Shown here: in pieces, positions 27,101-35,640 of the stretch
How positions within the stretch are numbered: position 1 is the stretch's first letter
Layout of the letters: each line of letters begins with the position of its first letter
Assembly (NCBI GenBank): GCA_002731275.1
Contig: PCBK01000090.1
Coordinates: 1 to 54,315 of the forward strand
Reading direction: 5' to 3'
Source: Deltaproteobacteria bacterium
GTDB lineage: Bacteria > Myxococcota_C > UBA6777
DNA: 54,315 nt
Made by a program: the position numbers and the translations under genes
Notes under the pieces: model-generated
What the model saw: the letters and a program-made list of their open reading frames with translations, nothing else
Told to the model about the DNA's origin: nothing
Database searches by the model: none

Positions 27101-27791
27101 GTGGCTACAACAAGCCAAAGAGGACTTTGAGAAGATTGGTGACGCCCTTGGTATCGCTGATAACCACAGAAGTCTATGTCACATTGCTCGCCAAACAGGT
27201 GCGTACGATCAAGCCAATGATCACATCGAAGAAGCACAGCGTTTCTTTGAAGAATGTGGTTCACGCGAGGGGATCGCGGACTGCTACAATTTGCGTGGTG
27301 AAATTGCGCGACTACAAGGTGATTTTGAGCGGGCTGAGGAGCTGTATAGAGTGTCGATCAAACGACACCGCGCTCTCGAATCCATCGCTGCCGGCGTCGC
27401 AGAGCTCAATCTCGGTCTTACGCTTATCCGCCTCAAGCGATACAAAGATGCACGTGTCATCCTCGAAGATTGCGTCCGTACATTTCTCTTGAGAGGTCGT
27501 CCACTGCTTCGCAGCATCGCGCAGATCACCTTGCTCCCCTGTCTGATCGCTGATGACGCCTGGATCGAAGCCGAACAGAATATGCTCAGCTCGACGATCG
27601 CCCTCTCTAACGCCAACTATGTCGATATCGATGTCGCAGCCTCTGCACAACTCGCCGGCGAAATCGCGCTCGAAAAAGGCAAACCCATGCACGCCAAACC
27701 AGCCTACCGCTTTGCACTCTCACAGTGGAAAGCCCTCGACCGACAAGAAGAAGTCGAACAGATCGAGCAAGCCCTTCGTGTGCTCGTGTAA
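24132..27791 (+). CDS. Ser/Thr protein kinase fused to AAA-type ATPase and TPR regions
   Basis: 1219 residues. The N-terminal kinase domain is complete: IGKGGMGVVW (13-22), the VAIK lysine, HRDLKPGN (about 137), DFG (about 158) and GTLAYMSPEQ. A linker leads to an ATPase module starting at LVGREEERDALW, with Walker A GPAGYGKS (about 455-462) and Walker B VLVWLDDIHWG (about 578-588), as in STAND/AAA_16 regulators. The last ~370 residues are TPR-like helices. The ribosome site is AGGAAGG. Kinase-ATPase-TPR fusions of this type are common in myxobacteria and act as signalling hubs; the ligand and targets are unknown. The alpha/beta hydrolase gene 31 nt downstream is probably cotranscribed. Confidence 0.88.
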   Translation: MIPLGPFLLQNQIGKGGMGVVWRAIHKEQQEPVAIKILTRFNEQRHHSLSAFRDEVRAVAALHHPGIVQVLDHGEITEETAEASKGDLPKGSPYLIMELADGSLDQWRGRLSWKALRRVALSLLDALSHAHARGVIHRDLKPGNVLLSQRWRKIKLADFGIAYDMEGHTPTEHADKITGTLAYMSPEQFEREFHHYGPWTDLYAFGCLMYSLATGNPPFGSKGTLMELMFRHLCNPVPPLKTDMEYPDGFEDWLRCLLEKAPGKRFQRAADAAWGLLSLEDADSEDDLTQEIDQELFMHLDQHGPDSSSQRLPSPKTRQASVETAQATAFPLATLQTLIDEYQHTAIVEARKGTPPPSIFESNDSLDEVASSNEYLAFLSSMNKEQINLEIPPFPDSWRRQETMLAPLRLDGVGLGLYGVRNIPLVGREEERDALWESMHRVRSRHRLYTICLRGPAGYGKSRLAEWFCERTHEVGTAHVLKAVHSPIQGASDGITPMLIRFLQCAGSTFRQAEEKVPDILERLGMTDAEDIQTILDLMAPYFAGGSEHKTRVRLENETERYVVIRRFLQHLSKSRPVLVWLDDIHWGLDTLGFVLHLQETLRKLEVPILLLLTVREEALVEQPQETEMLDEILAAKRTHSVHIGPLHQEDRPVLIRELLGLEGDVAAQVEERTAGNPLFAVQLVGDWVQRGLLEYGTHGFRLKEGTEVTLPDDMHAVWAARLEQLFTERSENDRIALELAAILGQEIDGEEWRDVCQQINIYPPYDLVEQLIGQRLARTEHNPFLQWSFVHGMLRESLQRQAQEAERWTAHHLACAQTLKRRKSRNVTERMAQHLLAAGEFEQALIPLHAAIKERLRLWQHRIAMSLLLEWEPLLDRCALPEDHLFRGESMLVRSTIAYQASRYEEAKEWSKKTEAAARKYGWDEVLLQVSFTLSKLAWNDGMSEESMRPLEEAELLANKLGDESFIARAHAAMGDLLCRRGQLEEARPWLQQAKEDFEKIGDALGIADNHRSLCHIARQTGAYDQANDHIEEAQRFFEECGSREGIADCYNLRGEIARLQGDFERAEELYRVSIKRHRALESIAAGVAELNLGLTLIRLKRYKDARVILEDCVRTFLLRGRPLLRSIAQITLLPCLIADDAWIEAEQNMLSSTIALSNANYVDIDVAASAQLAGEIALEKGKPMHAKPAYRFALSQWKALDRQEEVEQIEQALRVLV

Positions 27792-27822
27792 CATCTCCAC
27801 ATAACACAAGGAATCTTATCGC

Positions 27823-28698
27823 ATGAAAGCGTTCTCTTCGGAGGAAGGTAAGCAGCTTTACGTCGCGTCTTACGACAAAAGCCTCTCGATGTGGCCTGTC
27901 CCCCATACCCAGATGTATATCGACACGTCCTTTGGCCAAACACACGTGATTGAGGCGGGGACACCTGGAAAACCTCCCCTTGTCTTGATGCATGGGATGA
28001 CTGTCAGTTCCACGATGTGGGCACCTAATATCGAGGCGTGGGCGCCTCATTTTCATATCTTCGCGATCGATACAATGGGTGATTTTGGTAAGTCGCTCCC
28101 TACAACCATCCCCCGGACCCGGAAAGATTACACTGATTGGTACATCGAATGCCTCGACACATTAGGGCTGGAACAGGTCAACGTCGCAGGTATGTCCTAC
28201 GGTGCGTGGTTGTCCTTTTGTACTGCCCAAGCACATCCCGAACGCTTTAAGCGTATCGCCGTCGCTGCACCGGCTGCGTCCTTTCAGCCAATGGATTGGT
28301 ACTTTATCTTCCGAAGCATCCCGCTGCTACTCTTTCCAAGCCACAAAACCGTCGATCGCTATATGAGATGGGCTGCTGTTGAAGATGTAGAAGGCATCAC
28401 GGAGCCCTTCTTCTCGCAACTGATCGAGCAGCTTTACATCGGTTGGAAGTACGCAAAACATCGACCCAAAGTGCTCCCCGCTGCGTTTACTGATGAGGAG
28501 TGCAAGCGGATCATGGCCCCCACTCTCCTGATCCTCGGACCACAAGAGAAGATCTACAATCCCAACAAGGCCATCGCCCGCGCAGAAGCGCTTGTCCCGA
28601 ACATCAAGACAAAGCTGCTCTCCCGTGGGAGTCATGACCTGACACTTGTCCAGGCGCCGACGATCAACCAGGAGATGTTGGAGTTCTTCCAGTCATAA
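27823..28698 (+). CDS. Alpha/beta hydrolase
   Basis: 291 residues. The oxyanion motif HGMT (57-60), nucleophile elbow GMSYG with Ser125, and a late His in RGSHDLTLVQ (about 273) make the fold clear. The usual acidic residue could be within ILGPQEKIYNP. There is no signal peptide, so it is cytoplasmic. It follows the kinase gene by 31 nt and likely shares its transcript. The substrate cannot be inferred; related proteins include C-C bond hydrolases, lactonases and haloalkane dehalogenase-like enzymes. Confidence 0.75.
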   Translation: MKAFSSEEGKQLYVASYDKSLSMWPVPHTQMYIDTSFGQTHVIEAGTPGKPPLVLMHGMTVSSTMWAPNIEAWAPHFHIFAIDTMGDFGKSLPTTIPRTRKDYTDWYIECLDTLGLEQVNVAGMSYGAWLSFCTAQAHPERFKRIAVAAPAASFQPMDWYFIFRSIPLLLFPSHKTVDRYMRWAAVEDVEGITEPFFSQLIEQLYIGWKYAKHRPKVLPAAFTDEECKRIMAPTLLILGPQEKIYNPNKAIARAEALVPNIKTKLLSRGSHDLTLVQAPTINQEMLEFFQS

Positions 28699-28759
28699 GG
28701 GGAAAAAAGGAGGAGGGGGAAGAGATCGATGAGGCGTCTACTTTTGCTTTCCTAAAGCC

Positions 28760-30892
28760 TCAAGGGGATTTGCAGACGTATTTTTTGACCAAACACTTTT
28801 TGGTGATGGGATCTTTTTGCACACATGAGGAGCTGCACTTGTATCCACAGTTGCAACTTGGACACTTGTCGTAGCGGGCAGAAGGCTGACTACAGGTGCT
28901 GCATGTCCCACTTGTACATTTCTGTCCGACTGGGCAAAACGCAGCTTCATCGATGGAGCCGTCACAGTCGTCGTCTTTACCATTACATGTGTCTAGAAGC
29001 GAAGGTGTGACCTGTCCTGTGCACGTTCCCCAAACACCTTTTGTACAGCTCTGTGTGCCTCCCTTACAAGTCCCAACGTCTTTTGTCCCAGAGGCACCGG
29101 TGTAACAGCTACGTCTTACGCTGTCATCGATCGCGCCGTCACAGTCGTCATCTTTGTTGTTACAGGTCTCTGTTTTGGGTTTGACTTCTCCAACACAGCT
29201 GCCAAATTTACCGGCACTACAAGTCTTTTTACCTGATTTACACTCCCCTTTGTCCTTTGTCGTCAAAGAGCCCGTATAGCAAGAGACCGTGATGTTGTCA
29301 TCGATCTTCCCGTTGCAGTCGTTGTCTTTGTTATCGCAGACTTCTGCTTTGGGTACAATTTCGCCAGAACACGCTCCCCATTTGCCGCTTGTACAGGTCT
29401 GTGTGCCTTCTACACATGAGCCGACATTTTGTGTCCCAGACGCACCTGAGTAACACTTTTGCTTGACGTCGTCATCGATTTTGCCGTTGCAATCGTCGTC
29501 TTTGTTGTTACACGTCTCGATACTGGGGGGGACTTCATTTTTACAGGCGTCCCACTTGCCGGAGGCGAGACAAGTTTGGCTTCCTTTCTTGCATGTCCCA
29601 ATGTCCGAACCACACTGTTGAACGGCGCTAGGTGAGCAGGCGCAATTCTCATCGACGTTTCCATCGCAGTCATTGTCGAGTCTATCACATGCTTGTTCAT
29701 CCGCTTCGTAGAGTGCGTCGTAGGTTTTGTAATCGGCGTCGCCACAACTGATCCAGCCATTTGCTCCACCACACACTTTCTTCGCGCCGTTGCAGAGTCC
29801 AAGCTGTTTATCGCAAGGAGGTGCGATGAGGTTATTGTCGATCTGACCGTCACAGTCGTTGTCGATCCCGTCACATGATGTCTCAGTGTCTTCGTAATCT
29901 TTGGAGGTCGCGAGGTAATCAGAGGTATCACACGTCAACCACCCTTGCTCACCACCACATCGCTTGACAGTCCCAGCACAGGGACCAAAGGACTTGGCGC
30001 ATGTTGGGGGCGTGAGTTCTTCGTCGATCTCTCCGTCGCAGTCGTTATCTTTTCCATCACATGAGACTTCTTTCTCCTCGTACTCGGGGAAGGTGATGCG
30101 GTAATCAGAAGCGTTGCACGTGATCCATCCAATACTGCCACCACATCGTTTTGTCGCTTGTGCACAAAGTCCCTGTATCGTCCCTTCATCACAGGCTGGC
30201 GCGGTGAGCTCTTCGTCGATTTCACCGTCACAGTCGTCGTCCAGTCCGTTACACTCTTCCTCTGCAGGTAAAACCTCTCCCGAACAGATCGTCGGCCAGT
30301 CGCCATTTTCGTCACAGACTTGTTGGCCTTCTGCACAAATCCCAACACCTTTGTTTGAGACTTTGCCTGAGAAACACGCTCTCTTCTCGCCAGGTTTGCA
30401 CTTTTTGTCACAATCGCTGTCATCTGCGTCGATCTTTCCATCACAGTCGTTGTCCAGACCATCAAAGCACGCTTCTCCCACTTCAGTTTGTTCGGTGAGA
30501 GGGCGACAGGCGCTCCAGTACAGGCCATTTAAGCCATCAGGTTGGCAGCTTTGTGTGCCTTTGACGCAGCTATAGCCGAGGCTGGCGGGGAGGTCGCATT
30601 CTTGTGTTTTGCCCCTTGTTGGGCAGGTCGTGCGAGCAATGGAGACGCACTTGTTGTCTTTGCAGATTCCCCAGTACTGTTGGTTGTTGCACTGACAGTC
30701 CTTGGTACATGCGGCCCCATTGGGGGCGGTCTTTTGAGGTCCAATCTCCCCTGTGCAGTCGGGGATGGGGCATTGTTCGGAGGGCGTGCTGTTGGCGCAA
30801 GGGTCACCATTGGAACAGGCAAATGTCAAACACAACGCCCATAACAGGAGACCTATGCCACACAACGAGCTTCGCAATCTTTGGATTTTCAT
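28760..30892 (-). CDS. MopE-like Cys-rich lipoprotein with nine DNDCDG motifs
   Basis: 710 residues from ATG at 30892 (minus), with GGGAG 6 nt upstream of the start. The lipoprotein signal ends at LTFAC. The shared N-terminal module follows (APNGAACTKDCQCNNQQYWGIC). Then come nine motifs of the form xxxDNDCDGxIDxx, between Cys-bonded linkers such as CYTGASGTKDVGTCKGGTQSC, and a short Cys-rich C-terminus (CPSCNCGYKCSSSC). DxDNDCDG motifs are known from MopE and many secreted delta-proteobacterial proteins and look like Ca2+ or Cu-binding loops; the binding here is inferred. It lies downstream of and is paralogous to the gene at 30958, probably by tandem duplication. Confidence 0.8.
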   Translation of the reverse strand: MKIQRLRSSLCGIGLLLWALCLTFACSNGDPCANSTPSEQCPIPDCTGEIGPQKTAPNGAACTKDCQCNNQQYWGICKDNKCVSIARTTCPTRGKTQECDLPASLGYSCVKGTQSCQPDGLNGLYWSACRPLTEQTEVGEACFDGLDNDCDGKIDADDSDCDKKCKPGEKRACFSGKVSNKGVGICAEGQQVCDENGDWPTICSGEVLPAEEECNGLDDDCDGEIDEELTAPACDEGTIQGLCAQATKRCGGSIGWITCNASDYRITFPEYEEKEVSCDGKDNDCDGEIDEELTPPTCAKSFGPCAGTVKRCGGEQGWLTCDTSDYLATSKDYEDTETSCDGIDNDCDGQIDNNLIAPPCDKQLGLCNGAKKVCGGANGWISCGDADYKTYDALYEADEQACDRLDNDCDGNVDENCACSPSAVQQCGSDIGTCKKGSQTCLASGKWDACKNEVPPSIETCNNKDDDCNGKIDDDVKQKCYSGASGTQNVGSCVEGTQTCTSGKWGACSGEIVPKAEVCDNKDNDCNGKIDDNITVSCYTGSLTTKDKGECKSGKKTCSAGKFGSCVGEVKPKTETCNNKDDDCDGAIDDSVRRSCYTGASGTKDVGTCKGGTQSCTKGVWGTCTGQVTPSLLDTCNGKDDDCDGSIDEAAFCPVGQKCTSGTCSTCSQPSARYDKCPSCNCGYKCSSSCVQKDPITKKCLVKKYVCKSP

Positions 30893-30957
30893 GTTGTACT
30901 CCCTCATTTCAGGGTTGAAATGATGTCTATTGTATCGAGAAAAAGGCCCGTTGTGCT

Positions 30958-32733
30958 TTAGGGCGCCTTGCATTTGTATTCATATTTGATACAGACCGTA
31001 CCAAATTTACCGGTGCATTTTTTGTTGCATTTGTATCCACAGGTACACTTTGAGAGGCGACAACTCGAAGGCTGCCTACATGTCGTACACTTGCCTGAGA
31101 CGCAGGCTGTTCCAGCCTGACAATCTGTTATGCTGTTGTCGACCTTTCCGTCACAATCGTCATCTTTTTTATTGCAGGTCTCTTTTGTGGCTGGCTTTGT
31201 CTCGTTTTGGCATGTGCCCCATTGTCCGGCGGCACAGACTTGTGTTCCGCCAGTACAGATCCCGACACCATCGGTTCCCGATGGGCCTGTGTAGCAAGAC
31301 CTTGTGAGGTTGTCGTCGATTTTTCCGTTGCAGTCGTCGTCGAGATTGTTGCATTCTTCTGTTGTGGGGCCGACTGGACCGATGCATGGTCCCCATGTGG
31401 CAGAGGCTGTACATGTCTGAAAACCTTGTTTGCACTCACCTTCATTGGAGCCACATGCCCGGGTCGATCCAGCCTGACACAGGCACTTTTCGTCGACGAG
31501 TCCGTTACAGTCGTTGTCGAGCTTGTCGCACTTCGTCTCCGTCGCTTCGTACGCGATGTTGTGCAGTAGGTAGTCACGGGACGTACAGTCGAGCCATCCT
31601 TTATCCCCGCCACATTGCTTCTTTGAGCCAAAGCAGATGCCTTTGCCTTTGCCACAGGGGGGGGCGTTGAGTCCGTTGTCCACTTGGCCATCACAATCGT
31701 TGTCAAAGCCATCACACAACGTCTCTTTTTCCTGATATTTCTTGAAGTTTTTGCGGAAATCTGTCGCTTCACAGGAGAGCCAGCCTTGTGAACCACCACA
31801 ACGTTGGACGGAACCAAAGCATGGTCCTGTTTTTCCTGTGCAGAGAGGAGCCTTCAGGTTGTTGTCGATTTGGCCATCACAGTCGTTGTCTAAGCCATCA
31901 CACAGCGTCTCTTTCTCTTCATACTCGATAAAGATTACGCGGTAGTCGGTGATATCACAGGCCTTCCAGCCCTTGGTCCCATCACATTGTTTGACCGCCT
32001 GTGCACATGAGCCTTGTTTCCCTTGCCCACAAGAAGGTGGTGTGAGGTTGTTGTCGATCTTTCCGTCACAATCGTCATCTTTTCCATTGCAAAGTTCTTT
32101 CTCTTCGATGATCTCACCTTCGCACTCTGTCCCCCACGCTCCTTTTTTGTCGCAGGTCTGGAACCCACCGGCACAGATGCCGACGTTGACCTTGCCCTTT
32201 CCGCTAAAGCAAGGGCGCTGCTCACCTGGTGTACAAATCCCCTGGCAGCCATCATCGGAAGAGTCAATCTGGCCATCACAATCGTTGTCAAAGCCATCGA
32301 GACAAAGCTCAACCCCTTTCTCTTCGACGCTTGGTCTTGGTTTACACGCTCCCCAGACCGCTGATTGTAGGCCATCGGGCTGGCACTTTCGCACACCGTC
32401 ACGACACGCCTCACCAAATTCAACAGGCATCAAACAAGAGAGCTCTTGTCCTGGAGTCTGACATGTACCACGTTGAAATGAAATACACTTCTTGCTTCCG
32501 CTGCTGCTTCCGTCTTCGCCACTGTCGAGACAACGGCCCCAGTAGACTTGGTTGCTGCACTCACAATCATTCTCACAGATCGAACCGGAGGGGTTGATCG
32601 TCCCATTGCTGAGAGGTTCATCGTAGCCATCTTCGCAAATGTCAGGTGTCCCACAACCCGGAACGACACAAAGCCAAAGACCAAGGATCCCGACGACCCA
32701 CCATTTGAAGGTCGATTTTCTTTGCACACTCAT
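30958..32733 (-). CDS. MopE-like Cys-rich lipoprotein with seven DNDCDG motifs
   Basis: 591 residues from ATG at 32733 (minus), with AGGAG 8 nt upstream. The signal ends at VVPGC. The shared module reads INPSGSICENDCECSNQVYWGRC, followed by a Ser/Gly insertion, seven DxDNDCDGxxD motifs, linkers such as CYTGPSGTDGVGICTGGTQVC, and a C-terminus CTCGYKCNKKC that matches its neighbour. The order of modules is the same as in the gene at 28760, so the two are tandem paralogues reading in the same direction 65 nt apart, and probably form one transcript. Surface exposure is expected; the function is unknown. Confidence 0.8.
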   Translation of the reverse strand: MSVQRKSTFKWWVVGILGLWLCVVPGCGTPDICEDGYDEPLSNGTINPSGSICENDCECSNQVYWGRCLDSGEDGSSSGSKKCISFQRGTCQTPGQELSCLMPVEFGEACRDGVRKCQPDGLQSAVWGACKPRPSVEEKGVELCLDGFDNDCDGQIDSSDDGCQGICTPGEQRPCFSGKGKVNVGICAGGFQTCDKKGAWGTECEGEIIEEKELCNGKDDDCDGKIDNNLTPPSCGQGKQGSCAQAVKQCDGTKGWKACDITDYRVIFIEYEEKETLCDGLDNDCDGQIDNNLKAPLCTGKTGPCFGSVQRCGGSQGWLSCEATDFRKNFKKYQEKETLCDGFDNDCDGQVDNGLNAPPCGKGKGICFGSKKQCGGDKGWLDCTSRDYLLHNIAYEATETKCDKLDNDCNGLVDEKCLCQAGSTRACGSNEGECKQGFQTCTASATWGPCIGPVGPTTEECNNLDDDCNGKIDDNLTRSCYTGPSGTDGVGICTGGTQVCAAGQWGTCQNETKPATKETCNKKDDDCDGKVDNSITDCQAGTACVSGKCTTCRQPSSCRLSKCTCGYKCNKKCTGKFGTVCIKYEYKCKAP

Positions 32734-33037
32734 CAACTCACTCCTGTCACAAATACCAAGTCCATCTATTCTTTCTATCGGAAAAGCAATCACCATGCCA
32801 TCAAACATCAGATCCTTAACGTATTGAATCGAAAGAAAAGATACAACTCATACGAGATGATGTTGCACGTCTCTTTCAACGATCGAAGAGGTTTTTTTCC
32901 ATGATCGAGGAATGATGTTTGTCTCTATACACAATAGAATGTCAAGGACAATCACACAATCATTCTACACATTTATCTTGGCAATGGTCTCATCTCTTTT
33001 CTTGGCGTCACCTTCACTGCTCGACAAGAGCAATGGA

Positions 33038-33067
33038 TTGACTTCGTTGTTATGTGATTGTACAACG
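33038..33067 (+). promoter_or_regulatory. Promoter with CGTTGT-N11-ACAACG palindrome
   Basis: TTGACT (33038-33043), 17-nt spacer, TACAAC (33061-33066). A perfect 6+6 palindrome, CGTTGT-N11-ACAACG (33045-33067), covers the spacer and -10, as an operator for a repressor would. It supports the GTPase start at 33110. The rest of the 32734-33037 gap shows no gene that I can support. Confidence 0.45.
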
Positions 33068-33109
33068 CAGCCTCACTTTTTGGCTTCTATACAGGGAGGA
33101 CTTTGCTCG

Positions 33110-34444
33110 ATGACACACACACCATCTGTCTCACAAAAACCTTGCAGTGTAACGATTTTGTCGGGATTTCTTGGGGCTGGAAAGACAACTCTGCTCAATC
33201 ATCTGCTCAGACATCTCGACGGCAAACGTATCGCTATCATCGTCAACGATATCGGTGAGCTGAATATCGACGGCGCGCTCCTCAAATCCACCACAGACGT
33301 CATCGAAGAGGTCGAAGAAATTGTCGAATTGACCGATGGGTGTATCTGCTGTTCGATCCAAGAAGACCTCTGGAACACTGTCGCAGACCTCGCACAGCAG
33401 GGCACATATGATGCCATCCTCATCGAGAGCACAGGGGTGGCAGAGCCCGTCTCCATCGTGAAAATGTTTGTCACCCCCACACCCACAGGACGTCGGCTGC
33501 TCGATCTCGCCTCCATCGATACACTTGCTACAGTCGTCGATTTGACCTTCTTTTTGGACCAGTGGGACAAAAGCCAACAACGACTTCAAGGCAAGGCCTC
33601 CCTCTTTGAAGCTGAAGAACCTATCTTCACGCTCCTCGTCGATCAAGTCGAATGTGCCAACGTCATCATCATCAACAAGACCGACCTCGCGACACAACAA
33701 CAGCGCGATGATATCCAACGTATCCTTCGCGAACTCAACCCCCACGCGGAGCTGCTCTTTACCACCCAATCCGTCATCCCCACGGAAAAAATCATCCACG
33801 CCGAGACCTTCTCACTCGAAATGACACTCCAAGGTGCTGGCTGGATCCAAAAACTCAACGAACATATCACACAAAAACAACACGAACGCTCCCACAACCA
33901 CGGTCATGAGCACGAGCACGCTCATACACACGAACACTCACACAGTCACGAACATACACACAGCCATGAGCACTCACACAGTCATGAACACACTCCTGGA
34001 GATATTCGCGAGCGTTTGGGGTTGGAATCATTTGTGTATGATAGGCGCCTGCCGTTTGACAGAGAGGCCTTTGAAGCGGCTCTCAAGCGTCCGTTCCAAG
34101 GGGTTCTACGTGCGAAGGGCGTCGCGTGGTTTCGTCAAAATGATCCATTTGTGCAGTTTTATTCGCAAGCGGGAGATCGTTATACATGCGATGCAATTGC
34201 TGTCTGGTGGGCTACTCGGTTCGAGCGGGGACAGGTCTCTCTCGACGATCTCCCCTCCCCTGTTCGAGCGCAGTGGCAAGAACCTCACGGTGATAAGCGG
34301 CAAGAGATCGTGTTCATTGGGATCGACATGGACCGACAACATATCATCGACACACTTGACGCTTGTCTTGTCGAAGAGTCCAGTTCTATCATGGATGACA
34401 TTGAATCGACATCGATCAAACACATCAAAGATCTTTTGGGATAG
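33110..34444 (+). CDS. COG0523 (CobW/ZNG1-like) metallochaperone GTPase with His-rich loop
   Basis: 444 residues from ATG 33110, chosen because GGGAGG lies upstream and a promoter ends at 33066; the in-frame ATG at 32912 would add a hydrophobic stretch not expected in this cytosolic family. The G-domain has Walker A GFLGAGKT (19-26), the metal-binding CxCC motif GCICC (Cys78-80-81) and IESTGVAEP. Between the G-domain and the CobW C-terminal domain lies a long His/Glu-rich loop (HGHEHEHAHTHEHSHSHEH, about 256-290). Members move Zn2+ or another metal into target proteins, often during zinc starvation; this fits the metal genes elsewhere in the window. Confidence 0.87.
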   Translation: MTHTPSVSQKPCSVTILSGFLGAGKTTLLNHLLRHLDGKRIAIIVNDIGELNIDGALLKSTTDVIEEVEEIVELTDGCICCSIQEDLWNTVADLAQQGTYDAILIESTGVAEPVSIVKMFVTPTPTGRRLLDLASIDTLATVVDLTFFLDQWDKSQQRLQGKASLFEAEEPIFTLLVDQVECANVIIINKTDLATQQQRDDIQRILRELNPHAELLFTTQSVIPTEKIIHAETFSLEMTLQGAGWIQKLNEHITQKQHERSHNHGHEHEHAHTHEHSHSHEHTHSHEHSHSHEHTPGDIRERLGLESFVYDRRLPFDREAFEAALKRPFQGVLRAKGVAWFRQNDPFVQFYSQAGDRYTCDAIAVWWATRFERGQVSLDDLPSPVRAQWQEPHGDKRQEIVFIGIDMDRQHIIDTLDACLVEESSSIMDDIESTSIKHIKDLLG

Positions 34445-34456
34445 ATGTCGAGCGGA

Positions 34457-35638
34457 TTAGAGGGATTGGTGGAGTTGTTGGACGGCTGTTCGCTGTCCGT
34501 CTGTGAGTGAGGGGTGGGAGAGGAGGGAGTCTGCGAGTTTCTTCGTTGCGCCGATATCTCCGGCTTGATAAAAGGACAGGAGCAGGTTGTACAGTGGACC
34601 TGTCTCGTCGTGAGGGGCGTGTTGTACGGCGCGTGTCAGGATCGCGACGGCTTCGTCACTTCTCTTTTGTTCGAGCAACAACAAGCCGAGGTCATTGAGG
34701 GGCTTCCAGTGTGTGGGGGCAGCTTCTACTGCGTGTCGAAAGGCCTCTTCTGCGTGCTCGTAAACTTCTGCCACCTCGAAGATCTTGCCGAGTAGATGAA
34801 GCGGACGCCAATCACTCTCATTGAGTTCATGTGAGCGCCATAAAATCAGTTCAGCTTCGGAGAGTTCGCCTCCTTGCATCAACAGTGTCCCGAGCTGTAG
34901 GTGAGCTTCGGCGGATTCGGGCAGACGTTGGATGAGTCTTCGAGCTGCGAGGACTGCCTTTTCGTGTGCACCGAGGAGCATATGGACGGAGACCTCTTCG
35001 GCGGTGATACGAGGTGAAGGACCACAACAGCGGTGTGCCTCTTGAAGCGTCTCAAGTGCAATGTCGAACTCCCCTTCGGCTGTAAAGATCTCAGACAGCG
35101 CGAGGTATGCGTCGAGGTGTTGTGCATCGAGTTTGAGGATGCGGGTCCAATATTCGTGGGCTTCTTTATAGGCTCTGGCGTCCGTGTACAGGCGCGCAGC
35201 GAGAGAGAGGAAGTCAATGTCTTCAGGGGCGAGCAGCAGAGCGACTTCGGCGTGAACGATCGCATCGTCGAGTTGCCCCTGTTTGCCGAGCAGTCGAGCG
35301 AGATGGAATTGTGCGGGAGCAAAGGACTGGTCGGCGAGGCAGGCCCGCTGAAGGGCTTCAATACCACGTTCGAGTTGGTCTTTTTCCAAGGCAAGACCGA
35401 GCGCAAACCACGCACCTGCGAGCTCGGGAAACTCATCGAGGATCCCAAGCGCGAGCTGTGCTGTTGCACGGTATTGACCTGTGAGCAGAGCGATTCGAGT
35501 GATATCCAACCACGCCTGTACGTGCTCAGGGTGGGCACGTAGAAAGGCTTCCAACAGCTCGGCGGCACGATCCACGTCCCCTTTTTCGAGGTAGGATTGT
35601 GCCGTGAGGTAGGTTTGTTCGGAAGGTTTGTCGGACAA
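34457..35638 (-). CDS. TPR-repeat protein
   Basis: 393 residues from a TTG start at 35638 (minus), with an ideal GGAGG 6 nt upstream. The whole chain is made of tetratricopeptide-like helix pairs (for example AQSYLEKGDVDRAAELLEAFLRAHPEHVQAW and the repeats with LGLALEKDQLERGIEALQRACLAD), with no signal peptide and no other domain. It starts 2 nt after the stop of the large repeat protein at 35641, so the two are translationally linked. It probably acts as a cytoplasmic protein-protein scaffold. It converges with the metallochaperone gene, with only 12 nt between stops. Confidence 0.78.
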   Translation of the reverse strand: MSDKPSEQTYLTAQSYLEKGDVDRAAELLEAFLRAHPEHVQAWLDITRIALLTGQYRATAQLALGILDEFPELAGAWFALGLALEKDQLERGIEALQRACLADQSFAPAQFHLARLLGKQGQLDDAIVHAEVALLLAPEDIDFLSLAARLYTDARAYKEAHEYWTRILKLDAQHLDAYLALSEIFTAEGEFDIALETLQEAHRCCGPSPRITAEEVSVHMLLGAHEKAVLAARRLIQRLPESAEAHLQLGTLLMQGGELSEAELILWRSHELNESDWRPLHLLGKIFEVAEVYEHAEEAFRHAVEAAPTHWKPLNDLGLLLLEQKRSDEAVAILTRAVQHAPHDETGPLYNLLLSFYQAGDIGATKKLADSLLSHPSLTDGQRTAVQQLHQSL

Positions 35639-35640
35639 GT

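Noticed and set aside
32912-33109. N-terminal extension of the COG0523 GTPase
   Set aside because: It would add a hydrophobic stretch not expected in a cytosolic protein, and a promoter lies inside it at 33038-33066.
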